This document shows positions 37,272-45,505 of a DNA stretch of 64,000 bases, piece by piece. Source of the stretch: Planctomycetales bacterium ZRK34 (GTDB taxonomy: Bacteria; Planctomycetota; Phycisphaerae; Phycisphaerales; Zrk34). How positions within the stretch are numbered: the first letter of the stretch is position 1; every line of letters begins with the position of its first letter. Both the position numbers and the translations under genes were made by a program. The notes beneath the pieces are model-generated. The model worked only from the letters and a program-made list of their open reading frames with translations. It made no database searches and had not been told where the DNA came from. The stretch is from assembly GCA_014873095.1 (NCBI GenBank), contig CP050848.1, positions 3,593,850 to 3,657,849 of the forward strand. The letters are read 5' to 3'.

Positions 37272-38758
37272 TGCGACCCGCCGAGCAGTACGAACTTTTC
37301 GGGACGGTGTGCAATGGCGAGGCGGCCGAAGCCGATCGCCAGATGCTGGAGTGTCTGCTGACTGACGACGCAGAGGCTCGGCGGCGCTACCTGAACTACA
37401 TCACGCTGCACACGCAACTGCGCGATCGCATCCAGGGCATGGCGGTAACACGGAAGGTTGTTCCGCAGGCGCGATTCCATATGCGTCGCTGGGCTGCGGT
37501 TGCTGCGTTGGTATTGGTCGCGGGCATGCTGTGGATCATTGTTCCGTCCAAGTCGACGCCGAAGCATGCGGAGCCTTCGGAGCAGACGCACAGCGTGGCG
37601 CTGGTGACGAACCTGGACCGTGCGGTGTTTGACGATGGCGGGGCGATCGAACTTGGTGGTGAATTAGCGCCGGGCATGCTGGCGCTTCGATCGGGTCGGG
37701 TACAGGTGATGTTCAACTCCGGCGCCGTGGTTGATCTGACTGGGCCGTGCCGGTTTCGCATGATTGATGCGGGCCGCGCGATGCTCGATGGTGGATCGTT
37801 GCTGGCGTATGTGCCGGAGCGTGGGCGAGGTTTTACGGTCGAAGGACCTGGCGGGGTGCGCGTGGTTGATCTGGGCACGCGTTTCACGATGACGGTCGAC
37901 GAGTTGCGACAGACGCGTGTGCTGGTGCTGGAAGGGACGGTGGCGCTGAGTCTGAGTGACGGGCGCGTCGATCAACAGGTCGAACTGCTGACAGCCGGCT
38001 ACGAGATGATCGCGGACCCGATGCACCGCACGTTGGTGCGCATGGACAACTCCCATGGCCCGATCACGATCACCGGCGACGCGGTGCTGACCAGCGGACC
38101 GGCTGACGGAACAATTTATCGTCATACCGACACAGCCAAGGGCGGCGGTGCGTTCGAACATCAAGACCTGATCGTCGGCTCGGCGACCGGTCCAGCGGAC
38201 TACAACGGCATCGCGATGTTCCGTTTGCCGCAGCGTACGCCTAATGGACTTAGCCGCGCCGAACTACGACTGACCGTGGCGACGGAGGGGCGGCTGCCGA
38301 ACGCCAATGTTGATGTGTGGGCATTGGGCTATGTCAGTTCGCCGATAAAACCGTCCAGCAAGTGGATGCTGACGGCCGATGCGGATGATCGGACGGGCCA
38401 GACGTTGGGTGTGGAGCCGACCGATGCTAAGCCGGTGAAGATCGCCGACGATATGATCCCCGCAGATTCATTTCACGAAAGAGATTACACCTGGCAGACG
38501 GATACCACCCAGTCGACTGCGTTGTGCGACTACATCAATAGCCTGTATGAGCAAGGCGCCGAGGCCGGCGACTGGCTGGTGATTCGCATCAATCCCGATG
38601 CGCCGGTGGGCAATACATACGACGGCGTGGCGCATCCATTCGCGGCGATCCGTTTCGGCGGGTCGCATCGTGTCGCCCCGGATCGACGTGCCTGCCTGTT
38701 GTTGAGTGTCTCCGAAAAGGTGAACGCGGATGTCGTTCCCTCGCAGAACCATGAATAA
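37268..38758 (+). CDS. FecR-type anti-sigma protein carrying a copy of the PEP-CTERM partner's domain, cassette 2
   Basis: This 496-residue membrane protein has a cytoplasmic region (1-70), a membrane helix (about 72-93), and a FecR domain (about 115-250: SGRVQVMFNSGAVVDLTGPC, GVRVVDLGTRFTMTVD, RVLVLEGTVALSL). Residues 281-482 form a separate domain. That domain matches the next gene's exported protein over its whole length. Shared blocks are QDLIVG-ATG, LGYVSSP, the GD-[WY]-[LV]-VIR-[IV]-NPD core and FR-GGSHR. The protein lacks the sorting tail. It probably binds the sigma factor from the membrane. The duplicated domain may let it sense the same ligand or neighbour as the sorted protein. Confidence 0.92.
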   Translation: MMRPAEQYELFGTVCNGEAAEADRQMLECLLTDDAEARRRYLNYITLHTQLRDRIQGMAVTRKVVPQARFHMRRWAAVAALVLVAGMLWIIVPSKSTPKHAEPSEQTHSVALVTNLDRAVFDDGGAIELGGELAPGMLALRSGRVQVMFNSGAVVDLTGPCRFRMIDAGRAMLDGGSLLAYVPERGRGFTVEGPGGVRVVDLGTRFTMTVDELRQTRVLVLEGTVALSLSDGRVDQQVELLTAGYEMIADPMHRTLVRMDNSHGPITITGDAVLTSGPADGTIYRHTDTAKGGGAFEHQDLIVGSATGPADYNGIAMFRLPQRTPNGLSRAELRLTVATEGRLPNANVDVWALGYVSSPIKPSSKWMLTADADDRTGQTLGVEPTDAKPVKIADDMIPADSFHERDYTWQTDTTQSTALCDYINSLYEQGAEAGDWLVIRINPDAPVGNTYDGVAHPFAAIRFGGSHRVAPDRRACLLLSVSEKVNADVVPSQNHE

Positions 38759-38828
38759 CGAGAAGGAGCAGAGCATGCTCGATCGACAACACATATCTGA
38801 GGCCCACACCCTTGTAAGGAGATTTGTG

Positions 38829-39575
38829 ATGAAACGAGACGGAATCATTCTGGTGATGGCGTTGATGGGGATGATGATCACCGGTGTCGCGCAGGCTGAC
38901 TTAGTGATCAACGAATACAGCCATGCTAATGACGGCGCGGTTTATGGAAACGGTAATTTCTCGGCACAGGATCTGATCGTCGGTGCGGCCACCGGCGGCA
39001 ACTACGCCGGCATCGCGTTCTTCGAATTGCCAGACCTGAGCAGCTACTACATCCAGAGCGCCCAGCTGACACTGACCGTGGTGTCCGGCGGTTCGATGCC
39101 GACGGCCAACGCCGACCTGTACGTGCTCGGCTATGTCAGTTCGCCGCCCAGTCTGGTCAGCAGTTGGCTTTTGACCAGCGATACCGAAACACGCGACGGC
39201 GATACGCTCGGCACCGGCATTGGCTCTGACACGCCTCTGAAACTCGTCGACAACCTCGTTACCGCCGGCACCACGATGAACCCCGGCAACACTTCGCAAA
39301 CCAACGCCGCGCAAAGCATCACGTTAGCTCAGTACCTGACGTCGCTGTACAACGATTACGGCGCGGTCGCCGGGGATTACGTCGTGATTCGCGTCAACCC
39401 CGACTTCGATGAGTGGCAAGGCAGCAACACCAATTCATCGAAGAACTTCCGCTACGGCGGATCGCACCGCGGCGCCGATGCGGCGCTGCTGACGCTGACG
39501 TTGGTGCCGGAACCGACAACCTTCGCCATGGTGTTGCTCGCTGCGCCGATGTTGGTCCGTCGACGCCATGGATAA
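38829..39575 (+). CDS. PEP-CTERM sorted surface protein (DNRLRE-like domain), cassette 2
   Basis: This 248-residue exported protein starts at 38829, seven bases after AAGGAG; the upstream in-frame ATG is inside the FecR gene. The signal peptide is MKRDGIILVMALMGMMITGVAQA. The mature body is one beta-sandwich-like domain homologous to residues 281-482 of the preceding FecR protein. The tail is a standard PEP-CTERM signal: VPEPTTF, hydrophobic helix, VRRRHG. It should be processed by an exosortase not encoded here. Confidence 0.93.
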   Translation: MKRDGIILVMALMGMMITGVAQADLVINEYSHANDGAVYGNGNFSAQDLIVGAATGGNYAGIAFFELPDLSSYYIQSAQLTLTVVSGGSMPTANADLYVLGYVSSPPSLVSSWLLTSDTETRDGDTLGTGIGSDTPLKLVDNLVTAGTTMNPGNTSQTNAAQSITLAQYLTSLYNDYGAVAGDYVVIRVNPDFDEWQGSNTNSSKNFRYGGSHRGADAALLTLTLVPEPTTFAMVLLAAPMLVRRRHG

Positions 39576-39639
39576 ACAGCCACGATGCAACGCATCGCGG
39601 TCCGCGAATCGTTGATTCACGGCTATCGAAAGCAGGTTC

Positions 39640-40272
39640 ATGCGCCGACATGGTTTCACGCTGATCGAGTTACTGGTGGTTGTGGCGATCATCGCACTAT
39701 TGATCGCCATTCTGCTGCCGTCTCTGAGCAAAGCCCGCGACACGGCCAAACGCATCACCTGCATGGCAAACCTGCGCCAGATCGGCACGACCGTCGTGAT
39801 GTACGCCGGCGATTACAAACAGTCATTGCCGGGGCCGAGTTCGTATGGGCAATTCGTCGGGTATGGCCACCCCTATACCGGTGTCAGTGGGTATGTCGCT
39901 CCGTATATGGGCCTGCCGCGTATCAGCAGCACGATGCGCATCAATCCGATCTTCGTTTGCCCGGGCTTTGAACGGCTGGCGCCGCTGGAAAAACCGCAGC
40001 GTTTCTGGTTGCCATACGTCGCTGATGGACGCGATAGCCAGAATAAAACGATTCTTGGTAGTAGTAGTCGGCCGCCCGCGAAGATCGTCGACATCAAGCA
40101 TGCCGACAGTGTTCACATTCTGCGTGAGGTCGACAAGCTGAATGAGACCAATACATGGGTGGCATCGCTGGTCACCGTGGCGTATGAACCCATGCATGGA
40201 TTCAACATTGACGATCCAATTCGCAACTGGCTGTATGTTGATGGCCACGTCGATGTGGTGTTTGGCAATTAA
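39640..40272 (+). CDS. Pseudopilin-like protein, cassette 2
   Basis: This 210-residue protein has the prepilin leader [29 protein letters not shown] followed by [18 protein letters not shown], closely matching the cassette 1 pseudopilin (which has Ala instead of Gly at the cleavage site). The C-terminus [14 protein letters not shown] is the H-X9-DG-type ending. It is last in the cassette and meets the convergent Rieske gene 12 bases later. It may form part of a short surface pseudopilus or a type II secretion-like device with the PEP-CTERM partner. Confidence 0.93.
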   Translation: MRRHGFTLIELLVVVAIIALLIAILLPSLSKARDTAKRITCMANLRQIGTTVVMYAGDYKQSLPGPSSYGQFVGYGHPYTGVSGYVAPYMGLPRISSTMRINPIFVCPGFERLAPLEKPQRFWLPYVADGRDSQNKTILGSSSRPPAKIVDIKHADSVHILREVDKLNETNTWVASLVTVAYEPMHGFNIDDPIRNWLYVDGHVDVVFGN

Positions 40273-40284
40273 GCTGACACGCCA

Positions 40285-40602
40285 TCAGTCCGCGGCAGGC
40301 TCGATGATGAGCGATTGACCTTCCACGCGCACGTTGTAGCAGCGCAGCGGATCGATCGCCGGGCCGCAGGTGGGGCGGCCGGTCTTCAGGTCGAACATCG
40401 CGCCGTGCCAGGGACAGATGATCTGTCGCCCGGCGAGGCCGCCGTCGGTCAGACTGATGCGGGCGTGGGTGCATGTGTCGGATACGGCGAAGTATTCCCC
40501 GTCGACATTGGCCACGGCCACGTGCTCACCCCCGACTTCGATCCGCAGCACCGTGCCCGGGGGCAGGTCTTGACATGCAATTTGCGTGGTGTTTTCGCTC
40601 AT
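40285..40602 (-). CDS. Rieske 2Fe-2S ferredoxin
   Basis: This 105-residue soluble Rieske protein has the cluster ligands in CTHARISL and CPWHGAMFD (Cys-His and Cys-His). GEYFAVSDTCTH and the small size match NirD/BphF-type ferredoxins. The start at 40602 (MSENTTQ) is chosen because a perfect TATAAT lies seven bases upstream. The longer frame would begin inside a hairpin. The electron partner is unknown; the aldo/keto reductase upstream is separated by a hairpin. Confidence 0.92.
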   Translation of the reverse strand: MSENTTQIACQDLPPGTVLRIEVGGEHVAVANVDGEYFAVSDTCTHARISLTDGGLAGRQIICPWHGAMFDLKTGRPTCGPAIDPLRCYNVRVEGQSLIIEPAAD

Positions 40603-40609
40603 GGGGCGG

Positions 40610-40615
40610 ATTATA
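40610..40615 (-). promoter_or_regulatory. -10 element TATAAT, candidate leaderless promoter
   Basis: A consensus TATAAT on the minus strand ends seven bases before the Rieske ATG. The gap (CCGCCCC) has no ribosome-binding sequence. Confidence 0.6.
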
Positions 40616-40629
40616 GCGCATTGACAGAA

Positions 40630-40658
40630 GAAGCCCACGGTGTGACACCGTGGGCTTC
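40630..40658. terminator. Hairpin of the GAAGCCCACGG family, 3' of aldo/keto reductase
   Basis: GAAGCCCACGGTGT pairs with ACACCGTGGGCTTC around a one-base loop. Compared with the other two copies, the loop-proximal AT/AT pairs are replaced by TGT/ACA, a compensatory change that keeps the stem. It lies 28 bases after the aldo/keto reductase stop on the minus strand. Confidence 0.55.
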
Positions 40659-40686
40659 GGGGCTTTGGGAGATTGTCGATGGGGCA

Positions 40687-41682
40687 TTACATCGTTTCGG
40701 CGGGCTCGAGGCCGAAGTTGTTGGCGTAGAGCTTCTGCACGTCGAGATACTCGGGCTTGGTCAGCGGGGGAGTATCCGGGGCGGCGGCGAATTCCTTGAG
40801 GCCGGCCTCGTCGTAGATGTTCGGCAGGGTCGACATGAAGATCGCATCGCGGAGGATGAACTGCAGGGCGGCCTGACCGATGGTGCGAGCGCCGCCGTGG
40901 GTGAGAAACTCAAGTTGGTCGACTTTTTGCAGGCCTTCGTCGAGCCAGATCTTCGGGCGGTGCGAGCGGTGGTCCCAACTGGGGAAGGTTGTGTCGGGCG
41001 TGAGGTTGCCTTCGAGCAGGCCTGAGGAGTGGGGCACGCGGGTCATCAGGCCAATGCCGGCTTCGCGGGCCTCGTCGAGAATCGGCGAGCCGACCGCCTG
41101 CTCCAGCAGGTTGTAGATCAACTGAATGCCGTGATAGCCCCGGCGAATGGCGGCACGGGCTTCATCGACCTGGCGGCCCGGGTCGATCTTCGGCCCGAGC
41201 GACACGCCCCAGTAGCGAATCTTGCCTTCGTCCTGAAGCTTCTGGAGCGTGGCGATCACGTCGTCGGAGTCGATGTGTTCGATGCGGGAGTTGTGGCCTT
41301 CGTAAAGGTCGATCACGTCGGTGCCCAGACGCCGCAGCGAGTCTTCGCACTGGCGGCGGATCGAGGCGGGGTCGTAGTCGTGGGCACGTTCGCGGTGGCC
41401 GGGGCGGCCATCGGTGTCGGTCAGGTCGTAGCCGAACTTCGTGGCGTAGATGACCTTGTCGCGAACATCGCTGAGCACTTCGCCGAGAATGGTTTCACCG
41501 TAGCCGTCGCCGTAGGTCGGGGCGGTGTTGTAGTGGGTGATGCCGAGGTCGAAGGCCTTGCGGAGCAGGTCGCGGCGGACGGCTTCGTCGGTGACGCCCC
41601 ACCAGTCGGTCGAGACGGTCCATACGCCGAAGCCGACTTCGCTGACGGTCAGATCAGTATTTGGGAAAGTGCGATAACGCAT
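40687..41682 (-). CDS. Aldo/keto reductase
   Basis: This 331-residue NADPH-dependent oxidoreductase has an (alpha/beta)8 barrel. The catalytic tetrad is visible as D and Y in [17 protein letters not shown] in [10 protein letters not shown], and H in [24 protein letters not shown] and the C-terminal helix region fit AKR families related to L-galactose dehydrogenase or YghZ-like enzymes. GAGGG lies eight bases before the ATG. The substrate is unknown; sugar or aldehyde reduction would suit the polysaccharide-degrading setting. Confidence 0.93.
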   Translation of the reverse strand: MRYRTFPNTDLTVSEVGFGVWTVSTDWWGVTDEAVRRDLLRKAFDLGITHYNTAPTYGDGYGETILGEVLSDVRDKVIYATKFGYDLTDTDGRPGHRERAHDYDPASIRRQCEDSLRRLGTDVIDLYEGHNSRIEHIDSDDVIATLQKLQDEGKIRYWGVSLGPKIDPGRQVDEARAAIRRGYHGIQLIYNLLEQAVGSPILDEAREAGIGLMTRVPHSSGLLEGNLTPDTTFPSWDHRSHRPKIWLDEGLQKVDQLEFLTHGGARTIGQAALQFILRDAIFMSTLPNIYDEAGLKEFAAAPDTPPLTKPEYLDVQKLYANNFGLEPAETM

Positions 41683-41764
41683 ATAGCAGGCCCTCGTTTT
41701 TTCAAACGGTGAATGATGTTATGAAGCTGCGAGTTCAGCAGTTTATGCAAACCTGCGGACGATG

Positions 41765-43192
41765 TCACGTCTGAGATTCGGTGCTGCGGCCTTGCAGGCT
41801 GAGCGATTCGGAGGATTTGCTACGGGCCTGCGGCGACCGAGCGGGGGCGGTCTTCGGCTGCAACAGTCGACGTGTCAACAGCATGGCGACGGTGCCGAGC
41901 GCCAGCAGCGTGGCGCCGGTCGCCTGATGGGCTGTGGTGAGAATGGCATCGGCGGCGCTGGGTTTACCGGCCTGATTACTGAGGGTGATCACGACCAGGG
42001 CCGCGATGCCGAGCCCGAGTTGGAGGCTGATGAATCCGACCAGGGCTCCGCCGATGCGCTTGAGTACGGCATGATCATCGCCATACAGGCCCCAAAGCCG
42101 CATGCCGATCACCAGCGTGCCCAGAAACAGAATCGACGCCATCGAGATGTGCCAGAACACACCCGCCCCGGTGTGGCGGACGATCGCCCCGAGCATGAGT
42201 TGGATCGCGAACCCGGCCAGCAGCAGGGTGGTCAGCGTGTGATCCGATGCCGCCGCGGCGTGTGGGGTTTTTTCAGTGTTCTGCCGCCAAGTCGTTGAGC
42301 AGAACACCGCGATTGCAGTCATCAATGCCAGAAAGAGTTGGCCGAAGATGCCGTGGGCGATGCGGAGTGCGATGCTCAGCGTGTTTTCATTCGCGGCGGT
42401 GGCGACTTCAACGCCTCCGTCGGAGTGGGCTGCCAGCACACGTGCTGCGCCCATCAGCCCCTGGGCCACGACTGCTGCAATCGCCCCGATCATCAGCATT
42501 TTGACCCACTTGCGATCGTCGACCATCCATAGATGGATCGCCAGCACGATCGTGGTCAGTCCGACCAGCACGCCGTAGAGGCGATGGGCATGTTCGTAGT
42601 AGATATTACCGGTCATGCGGGCGAATGGGTACAGGATCATGTTGTACCCGTAGCTGTTGGGCCAGTCAGGCACGGCGAGCCCGGCTTCGTGGCCGGTGAC
42701 CAGACCACCGGCGATCAGCAGCAGGCCGGTGGCGACCACGGCGACCAGTGCGAAACGCCCCGTCCAGTTGGGCGTCTGTGAAGTGATTTTTGGGTGTCGA
42801 CGGCGGACGATCGAGCCAATCGCCGCCATGATCGTCATGATGATCGCGGTGACAATCAACGTGCCCGGTATCCATGTCAGAGTAGATGGCCCCTGGCCGT
42901 CGGCATTGCGAAGCGCCCCGCTGACGATCAGCAGATTCAGCGTCGCCGCCACCAGCCCCGCGTACAACCCGCCCATCGCGCCACGCCGCGTGGCATACCC
43001 CGCATAAAACCCGCCGGCCAGCAACGCCGCTCCGAGTCCGCCCGCCAGCAGCCACGGCGGCACCACCACCGCCGGCATGCGAAGCACATACCCCACCGCC
43101 CACATGGCCACCGACGTGGCAAATCCGACCGCCAGCACATCTGCACCGGCGTGAACCTTCTCACTGCGTGTCCATTCATGCGGCTGATTCAT
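41765..43192 (-). CDS. ctaA: Heme A synthase (CtaA/COX15) with N-terminal membrane extension
   Basis: This 475-residue integral membrane enzyme oxidises heme O to heme A for aa3-type cytochrome oxidase. The core shows AGGLVTGHEAGLAVPDWP and YYEHAHRLYGVLVG, then RIAHGIFGQLF, VRHTGAGVFWHIS and a late TTAHQATGA, which provide the heme-ligand histidines. An extra ~130-residue N-terminal part adds about four membrane helices (18-38, 42-66, 74-93, 104-128), so the total is larger than the usual eight-helix enzyme. A -10 hexamer eight bases before the start supports the chosen ATG. It is divergent from cyoE. Confidence 0.93.
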   Translation of the reverse strand: MNQPHEWTRSEKVHAGADVLAVGFATSVAMWAVGYVLRMPAVVVPPWLLAGGLGAALLAGGFYAGYATRRGAMGGLYAGLVAATLNLLIVSGALRNADGQGPSTLTWIPGTLIVTAIIMTIMAAIGSIVRRRHPKITSQTPNWTGRFALVAVVATGLLLIAGGLVTGHEAGLAVPDWPNSYGYNMILYPFARMTGNIYYEHAHRLYGVLVGLTTIVLAIHLWMVDDRKWVKMLMIGAIAAVVAQGLMGAARVLAAHSDGGVEVATAANENTLSIALRIAHGIFGQLFLALMTAIAVFCSTTWRQNTEKTPHAAAASDHTLTTLLLAGFAIQLMLGAIVRHTGAGVFWHISMASILFLGTLVIGMRLWGLYGDDHAVLKRIGGALVGFISLQLGLGIAALVVITLSNQAGKPSAADAILTTAHQATGATLLALGTVAMLLTRRLLQPKTAPARSPQARSKSSESLSLQGRSTESQT

Positions 43193-43200
43193 GGGCTCTA

Positions 43201-43206
43201 ATATTA
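43201..43206 (-). promoter_or_regulatory. -10 element TAATAT, candidate leaderless promoter
   Basis: TAATAT on the minus strand ends eight bases before the ctaA ATG. The gap (TAGAGCCC) contains no convincing Shine-Dalgarno sequence. The 192-base ctaA-cyoE gap holds both divergent promoters; nothing else is recognised in it. Confidence 0.4.
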
Positions 43207-43384
43207 GCCGGCTTCACACTTGCGGGTCATCTGCGATTCAACAATCTGAATTTCACGCTTTTATGCCCTGAATCTGTATCCGGGACGCGATTTTCAGCTT
43301 GTCCGGTTTGCGAGTTTCACCTACTATGCGACACTTTGCCCTTGCCCGGAATGACTGCCGGGATCGCAGCAGGAATCGCTTGCC

Positions 43385-44320
43385 ATGTCCATGAACCCAT
43401 CGATGAGTCATGCTGTGGCTACCGAATCGTCACCCTTGGGGGCGGTGCGGCAGTTGTGGTCTGACTACATGACGTTGGCGAAAATCCGCCTCACCGGCTT
43501 GGTCATGGCCACCGCCGCGGTGGGGTTCGTACTCGGATCGGGCGATCGCATCGCTTGGCCTGCGATGTTTTACATGCTCATCGGTACGCTGTTGGCCTCT
43601 GCGGCCGCCAGTGCGTTCAACCAGGTGGCGGAGATTCAGCGCGACGCCCGCATGCCGCGCACACGCAATCGTCCGCTGCCGGCCGGTCGTGTCGGATCGT
43701 TGCACGCGATCGTATACGGCATTGTCTGCACCGGGCTTGGGCTGACGATTCAGGCCGCCGCGGTGAACCTGCTTAGCGCCGCGATGACCGCGTTGACGAT
43801 CTTCGTCTACGTGGCGGTCTACACGCCGCTGAAATCCCGTAGTACGGTGAACACGCTCGTCGGCGCCGTCGTCGGAGCCTTGCCGCCGATGATGGGTTAC
43901 GTCGCAGCAGCCGGCTCGCTCGGCCCAGGCGCTTGGGTGCTTGGGGCGGTCCTCTTTATCTGGCAGGTGCCGCACTTTCTGGCGCTCGCGTGGCTGTACC
44001 GCCGTGACTACGAACTCGGCGGCTACCGCATGCTGCCGAGTGTTGATCCCAGTGGCGCGATCACCGGTCGCATGATCGTGGTGTGGTCGATCGCGCTGGT
44101 GCCGATGGGACTCGTCGGCCTGCAGGTCGGCGTGACCGGTTACGTCTTCGCCTTTGGCGCCATCGCACTGGGGGCGTGGCTGGTCTGGCTCGGCATCACA
44201 GTGCATCGCAAACGCACCGATGGCAGCGCTCGGCGGATGTTCCTCGCGACGCTGGCTTATCTGCCGCTGCTGATGGGACTGATGGTTTTTGATCGTATCC
44301 CGCTATGGTTGATGGGTTGA
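43385..44320 (+). CDS. cyoE: Protoheme IX farnesyltransferase (heme O synthase)
   Basis: CyoE/CtaB adds a farnesyl group to heme B to make heme O. At 311 aa with about eight membrane helices it is a full-length UbiA-family protein. The first Asp-rich motif reads NQVAEIQRD...RTRNRPLP, with Glu in place of the first Asp of the bacterial NxxxD form, as in mitochondrial COX10. YTPLKSRSTVNTLVGAVVGALPP is the second conserved block. It pairs with divergent ctaA and is followed 45 bases later by the DUF3179 gene. Confidence 0.95.
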   Translation: MSMNPSMSHAVATESSPLGAVRQLWSDYMTLAKIRLTGLVMATAAVGFVLGSGDRIAWPAMFYMLIGTLLASAAASAFNQVAEIQRDARMPRTRNRPLPAGRVGSLHAIVYGIVCTGLGLTIQAAAVNLLSAAMTALTIFVYVAVYTPLKSRSTVNTLVGAVVGALPPMMGYVAAAGSLGPGAWVLGAVLFIWQVPHFLALAWLYRRDYELGGYRMLPSVDPSGAITGRMIVVWSIALVPMGLVGLQVGVTGYVFAFGAIALGAWLVWLGITVHRKRTDGSARRMFLATLAYLPLLMGLMVFDRIPLWLMG

Positions 44321-44365
44321 TCCATCCCGCGAGGCCTCGCAGTATCTTCTTTTATGTAACGAACC

Positions 44366-45499
44366 ATGGCCGATACCTCTTCGCATGATCTGACTTTCCG
44401 TTCGGCCCCGGCCCCGCGGCGTCGTGGGTTCTGGCTCATGTTTGCGTTGATCTTCGGCATCTGCCTGTTGGCTGCGGTGTATCAGATTTACTACATCGCA
44501 TCGCGTCGGGCTGTGATGATTGGCGATGGTAAAACCGTCGAGTCGTATCAATACGATCTGTCAAACTTCGCGCTGCCGCGCGGCCCGTTGGTCGCAGGTG
44601 GCCTGGTCAAAGACGGTATGCCCGTGCCGACGAATCCGCGCCTGGTCGATGAGTCCAGCGTGGCGACGTTCAAGCACCCCGGGCCGCGCATCACCACCAA
44701 CACCATCATCAACAAGTTCAACGACGACGTGACCAAGGTCTTTTCACGCCCGGTCGTCGGATCTGACGAAATCATCGGCGTCACGCTCAACGGCAAGCAC
44801 CGCGCTTATCCGCTCCGGTTCATGCGCTGGTGCGAGATCGTCAACGACACGCTCGGCGGCGTGCCCATCGCCGTGACGTATTCACCGCTGTGCGATGCGG
44901 TTGTCGTGTTCGACCGCCGCGTCAACGGCAAGACGCTCGAGTTCGGCTACTCGGGTTTGCTGTACAACTCCAACCTCGTGTTGTACGACCGTCAGCCCGA
45001 TGCGGCGGATGAAAGTCTGTGGGTGCAATTGAAATTCGAAGCGGTCTCGGGGAAGGCGGTCGGGCAGAAGCTGACCGTGCTGCCGATCGAGATGATGCAG
45101 TGGAAGCAGTGGGCCCAGGCTCATGAGGACACCACCGTGTTCATCGGCGACTACACCGATCGCGATCGCTACAAACGTGATCCATATCGTGATTACCTGG
45201 AGAAGCGAGAGTTGGAGTTCCCTGTCGAACCACTACCCTCAGCCGGTGGCGAGATAGAACTCTTTGATCGTGTTTGGGCTGTGCGGCGAGGCGACACGTG
45301 GGCAACGTATCCCGCTCAGGCTGTGATGGTCACCGGTGGGCGTATCGAGTGGCCGACCCCACCCGCTCTGCAGCAGCTCGCCGAGGCGCTTGAGCCCGGT
45401 CATGCCGCTGAAGTTACCGGCGTCGTTCGCAGTCTGTGGTTCGCCTGGCATGCGATGCATCCGGATGCGGCCATGGTGAAAACTGGGCCTGCACGTTGA
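44366..45499 (+). CDS. DUF3179 membrane-anchored protein
   Basis: This 377-residue protein has a single N-terminal membrane anchor (about 22-44) and an outward-facing DUF3179 domain. Family marks are IIGVTLNGKHRAYPLRFMRW, EIVNDTLGGVPIAVTYSPLCDA, FGYSGLLYNSNLVLYDRQ, and later ATYPAQAVMVTG. The role of DUF3179 is not known. Its position after the heme O synthase gene hints at the respiratory chain or metal handling at the membrane. It is convergent with the membrane protein gene at 45506, with six bases between. Confidence 0.85.
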   Translation: MADTSSHDLTFRSAPAPRRRGFWLMFALIFGICLLAAVYQIYYIASRRAVMIGDGKTVESYQYDLSNFALPRGPLVAGGLVKDGMPVPTNPRLVDESSVATFKHPGPRITTNTIINKFNDDVTKVFSRPVVGSDEIIGVTLNGKHRAYPLRFMRWCEIVNDTLGGVPIAVTYSPLCDAVVVFDRRVNGKTLEFGYSGLLYNSNLVLYDRQPDAADESLWVQLKFEAVSGKAVGQKLTVLPIEMMQWKQWAQAHEDTTVFIGDYTDRDRYKRDPYRDYLEKRELEFPVEPLPSAGGEIELFDRVWAVRRGDTWATYPAQAVMVTGGRIEWPTPPALQQLAEALEPGHAAEVTGVVRSLWFAWHAMHPDAAMVKTGPAR

Positions 45500-45505
45500 A
45501 CGTAA

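Noticed and set aside
44353-44358. TATGTA seven bases before the DUF3179 start as another leaderless promoter
   Set aside because: The hexamer lacks the conserved final T of -10 elements. The spacing fits but the sequence is too weak to count.
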